From contig CM034238.1 in NCBI GenBank assembly GCA_019916065.1, positions 36,300,402-36,364,401 on the forward strand: a DNA stretch of 64,000 bases. The letters run 5' to 3'. Below the pieces are notes generated by a model that was not told the DNA's origin, made no database searches, and was given only the letters and a program-made list of their open reading frames with translations. The position numbers and the translations under genes were made by a program. This document shows, piece by piece, positions 37,211 to 47,900 of this stretch; within the stretch, counting starts at the first letter, position 1; each line of letters starts with the position of its first letter. Origin of the DNA: Vitellaria paradoxa (Eukaryota > Streptophyta > Magnoliopsida > Ericales > Sapotaceae).

Positions 37211-37742
37211 AGGTCTACCCTCTCTTCTGTGGGTCAGGAAGAAGTCCGCAGCCACTACCCGAAGGTGCGCACTGGGTGAAATTTGTCCCGTGGATCAAGC
37301 CCGCAATGACCCACGAGGTGGTAAACCAGCCTAGGCAAGTCCTGACTGACCGGTTCGATCGAGGAGAACTGTTAGAAGCCCGCAAAAGCGGTAATCCACC
37401 CTCCCGAAGGAGAATCAAACCTGGGACCGCACGCGCCCAGGCCCTTAGGCGCCTCCGAACTCTCGTTCGACCACCCCCGAAGGGGCAGGTCTACCCTCTC
37501 TTCTGGTACGTGGAAGTCCGCAGCCGCTACCCCGTATTGGGGTGCGTACAGGGCGAAGCACACTCCAGAATCCTAGCCAGCAAAGGCCCCTGGAGAGTTA
37601 ACCAGCCTAAGCAAGCCCTAGCTGATCGGCACGACCGAGAGGAGGCCATTAGGCACCCGCCATTACAGCGGTAACCCACCTCCCGTGGGGGAGTCGAACC
37701 CGGAACCTCGAGAGGCCCAAGCTCTAAGGTCTACCCTCTCTT
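37211..37742 (-). mobile_element. Two tandem tRNA-derived SINE copies sharing one target sequence
   Basis: AGGTCTACCCTCTCTT occurs three times (37211, 37487, 37727), bounding units of 276 and 240 bp. Both units are GC-rich and homologous ('gaagtccgcagcc', 'ccagcctaggcaag/ccagcctaagcaag'). On the minus strand each carries a B-box-like GGTTTGATTC or GGTTCGACTC. The first unit also has an A-box-like TGGTCGAACG near its 5' end. This looks like SINEs inserted one after another at the same duplicated target. A 132-codon open frame across the pair is a by-product of high GC. Confidence 0.7.
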
Positions 37743-38803
37743 TATATCATAGGTGGCGGAGAAACAAAAGTTTCATATATAAAAAATCTAGGAAGCAAGA
37801 GGAGCCGAGGCCTGCAGGCGCATCTCGAGTTTAGAAAAATGTCACTAACACATGTAAAATTTTAGATATATTTTCTTTTCTTTTTTTTTTTTTTTTTTTT
37901 GTATGGTTAAGCCATCTTGAAATTAATATATATATAGATTCAATTCAAAACATACAACTAATATATATAAATTTTTTAATTTAAAACTTTTTATGCCATT
38001 AATCCCTTTAAAATTTAGAGAAAAAAAAACCATTCAGTCCAGAAAGAATCACTAGTACATAAAATTTTTGGGTTAAAAAAATTTTAAGTTACAGACTAAT
38101 CTTCTTAAAATATAAATATTTTTTTAATTATTGTATATAAATATTGCAAAAATTAGCAGCCCAACAAATTTTACCCTTTATAAATAGTACAATATTATAT
38201 ACTACTTACGGAACTGGGAAAAAAAATAAAATCAAATGGCACAAAATTAGTTTACGTAAAATTTAAAAAATATATATTATTTTTCTACGGAACGTGAACT
38301 TTTAGTTGTAGTTTTTAAAACAAGATGGCAAAGAAATTACAAATATACGTATATATATAAATTAATTGTTGAATTTTTTTTGACATAAAAACTTGTCGCA
38401 TGTTTAATTGAAAATTTTCGTAGGTTAGTACACTAAGTTGATTTTTTTTTTTTTTCATTGTATCTTATGGATATCTATTAAAATTGCATAAGGAAATAGA
38501 AAGGATATTTGTGGAGGCTAATTTTTGTGAAATTAATTATTGTTGAAACTTTTTTCCCTATATCTTTTATACCACTCAACCATTCACCATATGCAAGTTT
38601 GTACAAAATAACTTTCAAAAACTACATACTTATTTTAGTAATTTCATCATCCAAATTTATAATTATCAATTGATTTTGTTTTTATAACTATCATTATTCA
38701 AAATGATAAATGCGAACTAGTCTCCTTAGAGCACGTGTTAAGAAAGTTATTATAGAATAGTTATGAATTTTTTTTTTTTTACTTATATTCTATGCATTGA
38801 ATA
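37743..38803. other. AT-rich intergenic DNA
   Basis: Contains long T-runs (near 37870-37900 and 38440) and no recognisable gene or repeat family. Confidence 0.4.
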
Positions 38804-40492
38804 GGAAATTATGGCCCAAAAAATAGTATTTCGACTTATGCGGTTAATAAAAACATGGTATGATACCACGATTGTTGGGATACCTAAAAACGCTATATGA
38901 TATAGTGATTGTTTATAAAAGACGATTTGAAATCGCAGTTCTTCAAGAATTGCCATCTGAGACGGTGATTTCGACTGCCACAAACGCTCTATGAAAATGC
39001 GTTTTTGGTGTTACCCAGTCTGCCTAGCTCACTTAAAAGGCTTCTCACTCTCACCTGGAAGGCAAATTTGAAAAAATTTATAAATTGCGACTTGAAATTA
39101 TGCACACCCTTGCATTTTTGGCTAGTGTTATGTTATGTTCACAGGTGCTTATATCAACTTCCTACATTCTTTGGAGATCATAAATTTCTAATAACTTATA
39201 TCAACTTCCTACATCTTTTGGAGATCATAAATTTCTAGTTCACTTGTCATGTGCTATACTCTATTTAGTAATTGAATTCACCTTAAAATTATTTTGTGTA
39301 AATTTACACATCTTAGAACTATAGGTTAGATGATATAAACTTGTATTACATAAATGATTAACAATTTTTGGCTTATAACACTCTCTCATTTGCAGCTACT
39401 CAATCTACCATGGTCTTAACTAATAAGGCATTTCATATTTATACATGGGGAGCAAAGGAAAAGGAAACATCTCATCTAACATACTGTAGGAACAAGTTGT
39501 ACAAGAGAAACGAACTATGGTATAACGATTTTAAGAAGACACCATTTCATATAGCATTTTATCCCTAAGGGCCCGATTGGATGATGCTAAAATTGTAGGG
39601 GATAAGTTTTAGAAGGGATATAAGATAAGAGGGGGTATTATTTTTAGAGGGTTGGTCCACATTGATATGATGTTTATGAAGGGGAATAACTTTTGATTTG
39701 GTTTAGATATTTTATAAATAAGAGGGGGTGAATGATGAAAAAAGCAGTCAAATGACTCTTTTACCCTTATGGTGTTTCAAACTTAATTATCCATTAAATT
39801 AAATATTAAATTACAAAACCCACTCAATTTAATTATTTTTGGACAATTTGAAGCTATATTATTTATTTCATTGAAAATTTAATTTTTTTATAAATTTATT
39901 TAAACAATTTTTTTTTAAATATGTACTTTCGAATAGTTGGTTATTATCTAACTTTATTTTTAATTATGTTTATTTTGACTTATTGGCCTATCTATTATTT
40001 TTTTACTAACATTATATTTATTTTGATCAAATTAATGAGGGCTAAAAAGGCCAAAATAATAACCATTCTCCCCGGATAAATTTTGGCGCGTGTCGAGGGC
40101 GACCAAAATTTATCCGGGAGAAACCACGCAAGAGGAAAAGTGAAGACCCGGGAAGGGGGAAAATTTTGGTTGCCAAATCATGGCAAACGGTGGGACCCAC
40201 CCGTATGGCCGGGGATAACTTTTTGAAGCTGGCTTTCCCCACATCCAAGCGGGGCCTCAGACCCTATAGCTAAAGGTAAAGGAAACATCTCATCTGGCAT
40301 ACTATAGGAGTGAACTGCATAGGAGAAATGCGCTATGGTATAGCGATTTTAAGAAAATGCCGTTTTATATGTCATTTTATCATAACAAACGCTATATCAG
40401 ATGGCGTTTTTAGGGCACCCCAACAACCATAGTATGATACTGCGTTTTCATTAATAGCAAAACTCAAAATACTTTTTTTTTTATAGTAATCC
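38804..40492. mobile_element. Mutator-like inverted-repeat element, non-autonomous
   Basis: The left arm ('atgcggttaataaaaac', 'atggtatgatacc', 'gttgggatacctaaaaacgc') is inverted in the right arm (about 40385-40490: 'gcgtttttagggcacccc', 'gtatgatactgcg', 'cattaatagcaaaac'). The right end has ~117 bp duplicated directly (39450-39567 and 40270-40386) around an inserted MITE. No transposase; target duplication not resolved. The subterminal word GCTATTAATGAAAACGC is shared with the element at 43394-44246. Confidence 0.55.
39566..40260. mobile_element. MITE nested in the Mutator-like element
   Basis: Termini CTAAGGGCCCGATTGGATG and CATCCAAGCGGGGCCTCAG are imperfect inverted repeats of a hAT/Harbinger type. 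The right third is GC-rich and holds a perfect 16-bp palindrome arm, CCCGGATAAATTTTGG, at 40071-40086 with its complement at 40103-40118. Non-coding. Confidence 0.6.
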
Positions 40493-41623
40493 CGTATGTA
40501 GTGCATAAAATATTAATGAAAAGAACCAATAATTATTTCTATTTCACTTTTCAATGTTGAGGAACTTCAAGATCACTTTAAATGCAATTGTAGAATATCA
40601 AAATAGCCTCCAAGAATATAGACAAATTTTATAACTAACTTTTATAATTTTAATCGTACGTTAGAATATGTTATCAAATTTATGTTTGATGCTATTCAAA
40701 TGCAATACCATCTTATTTTGAATTATATGAGATTAAACTCTAATATATAATATATATTTTCTGATAGCATGGATAACCTATTGTTTTTATTTATAATATC
40801 GTGAAGAGATTTGAGAATAAAAAGTGACATGTAGATGAATGTATATGTGAAGGGTGGAACTCTCTCTCTCTCTCTATCTCCCTCTCTCTCTCTCTTTGTG
40901 TTAAAAAATTAATTTTAAAAGTCGCAAACTTGACGTGAAAACAAAATAATGATTCGTGTAGATCACTTAAAATCATAAACTTGGATTGAAAGTTATTTTT
41001 TCTCACAGAATGATATGTTAGTGTTTTACAATTGCATTGAAATGGTTTAAAAACATTACTGTCCTAAATTGCATCCTGTCTCGCCTAGTTAGAAAGCGTT
41101 CAGAGTAATAAGAAGTAATAAAATTTAATAAAAGTTGTAAGTGTACAATTCGTATAATAAGATAAAAAGTGAATAATTTTTAAAAAAATTTCATATTTTT
41201 AATGGTTTTCAGATATTTTTAGTGAGGGATTAGTTCATATGGGTTCTGCAAAAGTGCTCGTGTTTGGCCCGATTAGAGTCACAAAAGGAACATGTTTTGT
41301 TAGTGACCTGCCCAAGTTGCTCCTTGAGGAACTCCAGCTCGGCTCACAAAACTTGATTTCTTGCTGGCTATTACTTCATCATCATAGTTTCTTAGCTAGG
41401 GAGGTCCAATGTTACTATTATGCATTGCGTGTGTAGGAGCGTCTAATTTATGTAAAACTTATTTTTAATAATGTATTATAGCCATACATTAATTAGGTTT
41501 TATATATCAATTTATTTTTATTTATTAAATATAATTAATTGATAGTATGAATTTTAATTTCTTTTTCTATATCTAAATTTGGCTTCCGACTCAAAAATTC
41601 CTATGTCGTCCCTGCAGAGAAGG
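40493..41623. other. Intergenic DNA without recognised genes
   Basis: Contains a CT microsatellite (40861-40895) and a decayed relative of the 2390 MITE family (about 41090-41230). A 65-codon frame at 41239-41436 has an ATG and unusual GC for the area but no recognisable domain; I leave it uncalled. Confidence 0.35.
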
Positions 41624-43714
41624 TGTCGTGCCCCAAATTCTCCGTGATCTGAAGTATGGGTTAATCACATGCATACATAATCAATCACATAAATATTGTA
41701 TCAAATCAGCGCCAAATATCAATTGAAGTAACATTGGACCACAGTACCCAAAAATAATATACAAAAAACTCAGCTGTGAACTAGGCAAAGCTCTGAAAAG
41801 AATAAATAGGACTCCAACGACTCATACAACCCAATAAAAATAGAATATAAATACATACAAAACGTCCCACACTAGAAATTAACAACAGTCCCTCAAAATA
41901 ATACACATAGAAAACAATAAACCTATATCTATGCATCGCGACCTAATGGTCCAGCTTGTCTATCTTGTACAATTAAATCATGATTTGCAACAACATTTGT
42001 AGGGGAGTGACCAGTAACTCACAAACTCGCTATGCAACAAAACATAAAACCACGTTCTATCACTATCATGCATCATGATAATAATTAATAAGCAATACCA
42101 ACAAATGTCTCAAACTCAATATATAACAACAATAATCCATTTCTCATCAACAACATAATCACAACAATTAAATAGATTAAGGTACCCTGTAAGGCTGATC
42201 CGTGGCCACAAAATAAAGTCAAAATACACTAAATTTTAGGTGTCTACATCTAAGCCTGAGCCATGAAAAATATATCCTTTTAGGCATTTGCATCTTTGGA
42301 CTAAACTAAAGAAACTAACTATGTCTCAAAGGTATCTGTATCACTTCGTAGGTCACTAACCTACTAGAACAAAAATCAAACCTTTGCACAAGTTTAAGAG
42401 TCTCAACCCATATTAACATATACCCTCTATTTCAAAATGTCTCAAACTCCAACCAAAATCAATACGTCTCTGCCATCTCAATCATGGTATAAACAATTCC
42501 AATATCTCATCACATGATACCATAATATCATAATAACACCACGTGTTAAACATCAATATCTCATTTCATATACATTCCACATGTATCTTAATGCCTAAAG
42601 TGTGTATACATATCGAATTCGTTCATATAAACTTAAATAAGTAAGAAAATTTAAGTATAGCGTCTATCCTCTGTCGTCTGAATGCATGTCTAAACAGAGG
42701 CATCGTGTACATGGGAGTGTGGATGGGATGTTGTGTGTACGACCAAACATCAACATTTCATAGAAGTTATCCAAGTCAAGGAGGCCGCTCGAACAGACGT
42801 GCGCACAATTGGATCGTGCAAATGGTCGTTTAATCGTCAAGGGTCAAAAATTTTGATTTTTCAAATAACAATCAGTGTTTTTGTTTCAAATTCAATTCCA
42901 GGTGTTAAGAATCAACTTTTACTCCAAGGATTCTAAAATCATCTAACCTAACACTTAAACAAGTTTTCATCATAAATTTTCAAGGATTTAAGCATTCATG
43001 GCTAAGTTTTCTTAAGATTTCCCATGCTCAACCCCTAGAAACACAAATTCATATTTCACACTCATATGTAGATAAAATCCACAACCTAAGTAAAAAGGAA
43101 TCCCCCTATCTCTTTCGGCCAATTCCAAAGAAATGAAGGATGCAATCAATGGTTCAAAGGATCTTTCAGAAAAAATTAATAGTTCAAAGATTGGTGGTTG
43201 GACATCCCTTTCTCTCTTCTTACCTTCCTCCTCGGGTGTCTTCTTTCTTTATTTCCCCCCTCTCTCTTCTCTAATCAAGTCCACAAGAACAAACACTCCC
43301 AGATTTTCTCTCAAAACTCTCCCGCAGCCAACTCTAGTTCTCTCTCAATCACCAGCTCCCTCTCCAGCTAAGAAAAAACAACCTCACAACCTAGGATTTT
43401 TTTTCGTTCTAAGGATGATGGCTGCAGATTTTGTGAGTTTGCTGTGAAAATTTAAGTATTTGTGAGATTGCTGTTAATGAAACCGCGTTTTCATTGTGCG
43501 GTTTCCAGGCAGTCGGAAATTTACAGAACCACAGAACCATAATGCGGTTCTTGGGCTGGCTGATGTACAACTGCGAGATGCTAATGCGGTTGTTTGTATT
43601 GACGTGAGAAACCGCATAAGCAAGACGCAGTTTTTGCCTGTTAAAACCCTCCCCCCGCCCCCGAGCCTCTCTCTCATTCCCAGTTACATCTCTCGAGCCT
43701 CTCTCTCATTCTAG

Positions 43715-43745
<31 letters not shown>

Positions 43746-44589
43746 GTCTGTGACGACAACCCACACAGCTCACCGGCGACGACAGCCCGCGTAGCTCACC
43801 ACAACAGCTCTTCTTCACTCCACTGATAAATTCTCTCACTTGAAAGGTAAAATCTAATTTTGCCATTCATGGCTCAGCCACTTCTTCTTTCCAGATGAGA
43901 TTTTTTTGACTTTGTGGGTTAGTTTGATAAGGGAACCAAAACTGCTGAATGGTGTTTTGGTGGCACAACCAAGAGCCACAATCTCACTCTGCGGTTGTAT
44001 GTTTGCCAAGTCAAAAACCGCATGACCATGCCATGGTTTTACCCAACAACCGCATTTTGGTTCTGCAGTTCTGCCTCTGCAGTTTACAAGAATCGCATTA
44101 TGGTTCTGCGGTTCCGTAAATTTCCGCCAGCCTGGAAACCGCACAATGAAAACACGGTTTCATTAATAGCAATCTCACAAATACTTAAATTTTTATAGCA
44201 AATCCACAAAATCTGCAGCCATCATCCTTACAACGAAAAAAAATCCCACAACCCACCCATGAAAGATAGTGGAAAACAAAATGGGCAGCAACTTGGTAGA
44301 AGTGTAGACTAGTTCAAATACACATTGAACATCGCTCAGCCAAGTGTAGGGGATCCCCATGCATGTGGATATAATATATATATATATATTCAAAATATAT
44401 TAACTAGTGAAATTTCTGACAGAACCCAGTACTGTTGTTCGGACATACATGCAAGGAAAAATTTTGAAAGTGTAGAAAATAAGTCTAAGCTCATGCAATA
44501 CCAATTCACCCACATTAAAATAATAATTAAATAATTAATGAGATTAAAACAATTTAAAATATTCCAAATAAAATACTCCAGTCACAACA
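41624..44589 (-). mobile_element. Solo LTR interrupted by a Mutator-like element
   Basis: On the plus strand it begins TGTCGTGCCCCAAATTC and ends CAGTCACAACA. The ends are inverted (TGTTGTG / CACGACA on the minus strand) and are flanked by GAAGG at 41619-41623 and 44590-44594. Without the nested element (43394-44246) the LTR is ~2.1 kb. No retroviral genes are present. Its edge lies ~320 bp beyond the SEP1 stop codon, so it may overlap or truncate the SEP1 3' region. Confidence 0.65.
43394..44246. mobile_element. Mutator-like element with long inverted ends
   Basis: Left end GGATTTTTTTTCGTT and right end AACGAAAAAAAATCC begin inverted arms of ~200 bp, which contain repeated 'accgca'/'tgcggtt' motifs. 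The target duplication is 9 bp with one mismatch: CACAACCTA (43385-43393) and CACAACCCA (44247-44255). The centre has a (CT)n tract (about 43712-43742) and a short GC-rich stretch. There is no transposase. It sits inside the solo LTR at 41624-44589. Confidence 0.8.
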
Positions 44590-44916
44590 GAAGGTCATCC
44601 ACCTACACAAGGGAGCAATCACAAGTTCTAGTAGAAACCGAAATGGCGAGGGAATAGCATTCCTTCGATATATATCATACCACAACCTACCACTACTAAT
44701 AAAATAATCATAACCCTTAATAATCTGGGCAAGTGAACTCCAAAAGAAAATCACTCCTGAAGAATGGCATCATTGTATTAGTAAAATGTGGGTTCACTTG
44801 CATATTCTCAAGTTTGTTAGGATTCAGATAATTATATTCAGACAATTATACAAAGGAATGAGAATGTAAGCAAAAAGCCCCCCACTGGCATCAAGCCGCA
44901 ACTAAACAGCAATCAA

Positions 44917-47900
44917 TCAACTCTTGGAGGCAGATTGGAAGATAAATACTGCTGTCAGAATGCCCACCAATGCTGTGACTGCCAAAGCCACGGTTGGTAA
45001 GGGGGTTGTGAGCCCAAAATTCTGCAACACCAAAAGGAACATATATGATACCCTTGACCCTTTAATGCGCTACTTTCAAGCGCCAAAGCATGTAGATTGG
45101 GGTGCGTGTGTGTGTGTGTGGGTGGGTGTGTGTCTGTGTGTGTGGGAGAGAGAGAGGGAGGGAGGGAGATCCATTTCGGGAGAGGATTCACCAAGACCTA
45201 AAACAAACAAAAAGTGAAAACCCAATTTACATTACCAACTAATCTTTTTTTTTTTTTAATTTTTTCCCGGATAGATGAGTTAAGGAAATTTTATTATGGC
45301 ATTAGGGGTTCCTTTACCAGTAAAGTCGCCAAGGTGAAAGACAACTACATTGCATATCAGCAAAAACCAACAAGACAGACAGCTATATGGCATCCTTCTA
45401 TTGTGAAACAATAAGTGGCAGCAAATAAGAGCCATATCACTTGCCCAGCTTCAGAACGAAGCAGCTTTTTCACAGATGTTGTCTATGGGTGGTTCTGGTT
45501 AGTGAGGTTTTCCACTGATGTTAAGCAAGCTAAACTTACAAGGGATAAAGATCAGAAATTGTCCAACTGCAGGATCTTTATTTACCCTCTCAGATATAAC
45601 CTTTCTTCCTCACCTGTTCATTTTCAATTGCAAAGTCACTAAAGAAAAATAAGAACTAGAGAAGCGGGCCAATTACAGTTCTAGTGCTCCGAATTAGCCA
45701 TCTTCAAGTTATTCATTTGAAACCCCAAAAATTTGTAAAGAAAGGGAGCAAAGCAGAAAAAGATTTATAATCCAAAAGGCTGAGAGATCATTCCATTTGT
45801 GTCACCAATTCATGAACAAAGACACGTGAAGAGGTGCACAAATGGAATTAAAACTAGCAACACTATATGTTCATGGATGTGCAAACTGCAGATCATAAAA
45901 ATTGATCCACTAGAGATGGAAAAATAATAAATAAGAAAATTAGAATAAGAAAAAGAAAATATATGAGACATTTTAGAAAAACTACAAACATGATGAATTT
46001 AGATTTTCTGTTTCTTCCCTGGTTGGTAGACCAAATTATCTGGATTTTATCAAAAGAAACATGAGTTTAGTTATGCTATACCTCCAAGAGTCCTTTGCCT
46101 GTTGCTATTTCAACACTAATTGCTGCTGCAAAGCCAACCATTGCAAGCCGGCCTAGCCATACATCCAAACTGTTGCCCTCCTTTGTACTCTGCTCACACC
46201 TTATGGCCACTGATTTTGCTTTGCATTCGAACTTCCTTTGATGACTATTTCTACATATCACTGGAAAGAAAATATCAATTATATATATATATAGAGGGGG
46301 CGACAGAAACCTCAGCTTGTAATTCTAAGCAACTTCTACCAAGAATTTCGGAAATTTTGGAGCTCCAATTGGAAGTTGGAACCATACAAACAAAGCATTG
46401 AAAATCACAAACCTGATATAGGATGAATTTGTTGTTTTCTTTTCTGTTTTAGATTAGTTTATGTCCAGCTTATTTTTTATTTTCATTTTTTTAATTTTGG
46501 GATTAGTTTAGAAATTTTTTATTTAATTAAGTATCTTTTATATTTTGAGCCAAAGGCTATTTGTAATCCCTATGGGATCAAGATTATATTTATTTTTATT
46601 AATGGCATAAGAAAATTCCATTAAAGAGTTAGGAAACCGTTTTCCTAACGGACTAGGATTAGCTTAGTTTTCTCTATAAATAAGACCTCTTGCAAGCACT
46701 TTTCATTTGTTTGATTATTAAATATATTTCAGATTAGTTAAAAGCTTTTATGCTCTTATTTTGGTTCTTGTAGATTTAAAGCCACCCTTGTGGATTCAAG
46801 AACAAATCATCGAACTTGAGAATGATGTCTCACCAAACACACCACTGCTACTTCAAATGTTTATCTTGCCTGATTTTCTATCTTCCCATGGGGTTTTCCC
46901 TTGTGCTCCCTTATGAAGTATAACAACAATTACCGTGTGAAAGTGGATCTTCCATAATTTGATGGATAGTTCGAGATTGAAGAATTCTTTGAGTGGTTGG
47001 ATTAAGTTGATTACTACTTCGAATACATGGTTATTGAAAATGACATCAAGGTAAAATTGATGGCAAACAAATTAAGGAGTAAAGTCTCAATTTGGTGGGC
47101 ACGATTTCAAGCTTCAAGGATACGCCAAGACAGAAGAAGGATAAGAACTTGAAATCAAATGTGACTGATGCTACAATTCAGATTTCTCCCAAAAAATTAT
47201 AGAAGTATTTTATTCGAGAAGTACAAATGATATTGTTGAGGAAGAAGAACTATCCATAAATATGCAACAAGATTCCAAATTATCTGCATGGGACAATTTT
47301 GCAAAGACCAAAGGAGAACAAATTAGGAGGTTCATTGGTGGATTACGCCAAGAAATTCATGATTTGGTCCCATGGAAGCCTTTTGACACAATTAAAGAGG
47401 CTATCCAATTGGCAAAGTCAGTTGAGTTTCTACTTAAATATAAGAGCCCTACTACCACAAGAAATCATAACCAAACCAAACCAAACCAAACCAAGCCTTT
47501 TCCCACTAAGTGATGTCGGCTATATGGATTTGTCGATGCCAATTAAATCTGTTTAGGGTTATGTCCTCCGATAGATCTAGGTAGGTCAGGTCATGTTTAA
47601 TAGTTTCTTTCCAACTTCTCTTGGGTCTTCCTCTACCTCTTCTACTCCTGACAATCTTCATACTTTCATACCTTCTAACAGGTGCCTCTGTTGGACGCCT
47701 TCTAGCATGGCCAAACCATCTTAATCGGTTTTCTCTCATTTTATCTTCAATCGGTACTATTCCTACTTTGCCCCTAATCTCCTCATTCCTAATCCTATCT
47801 TTCCTTGTAATCTTGCACATCCACCTAAGCATCCTCATCTCCGCAACTGCTATCTTCTGACCATGATTATGCTTTACTGTCCAACACTCTGATCCATATA

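Noticed and set aside
37276..37674. 132-codon open frame, GC-rich, plus strand
   Set aside because: It lies across two tandem SINE units with polymerase III boxes and repeats itself between units; the openness comes from high GC and there is no protein similarity.
41239..41436. 65-codon frame with a good ATG
   Set aside because: No recognised domain, no splice partners, and it sits between transposons; too weak to call.
44955..45217. Frames on both strands containing (GT)n/(GA)n-encoded peptides
   Set aside because: They overlap SEP1 exon 4 in the wrong frame or read through microsatellites at about 45100-45170.
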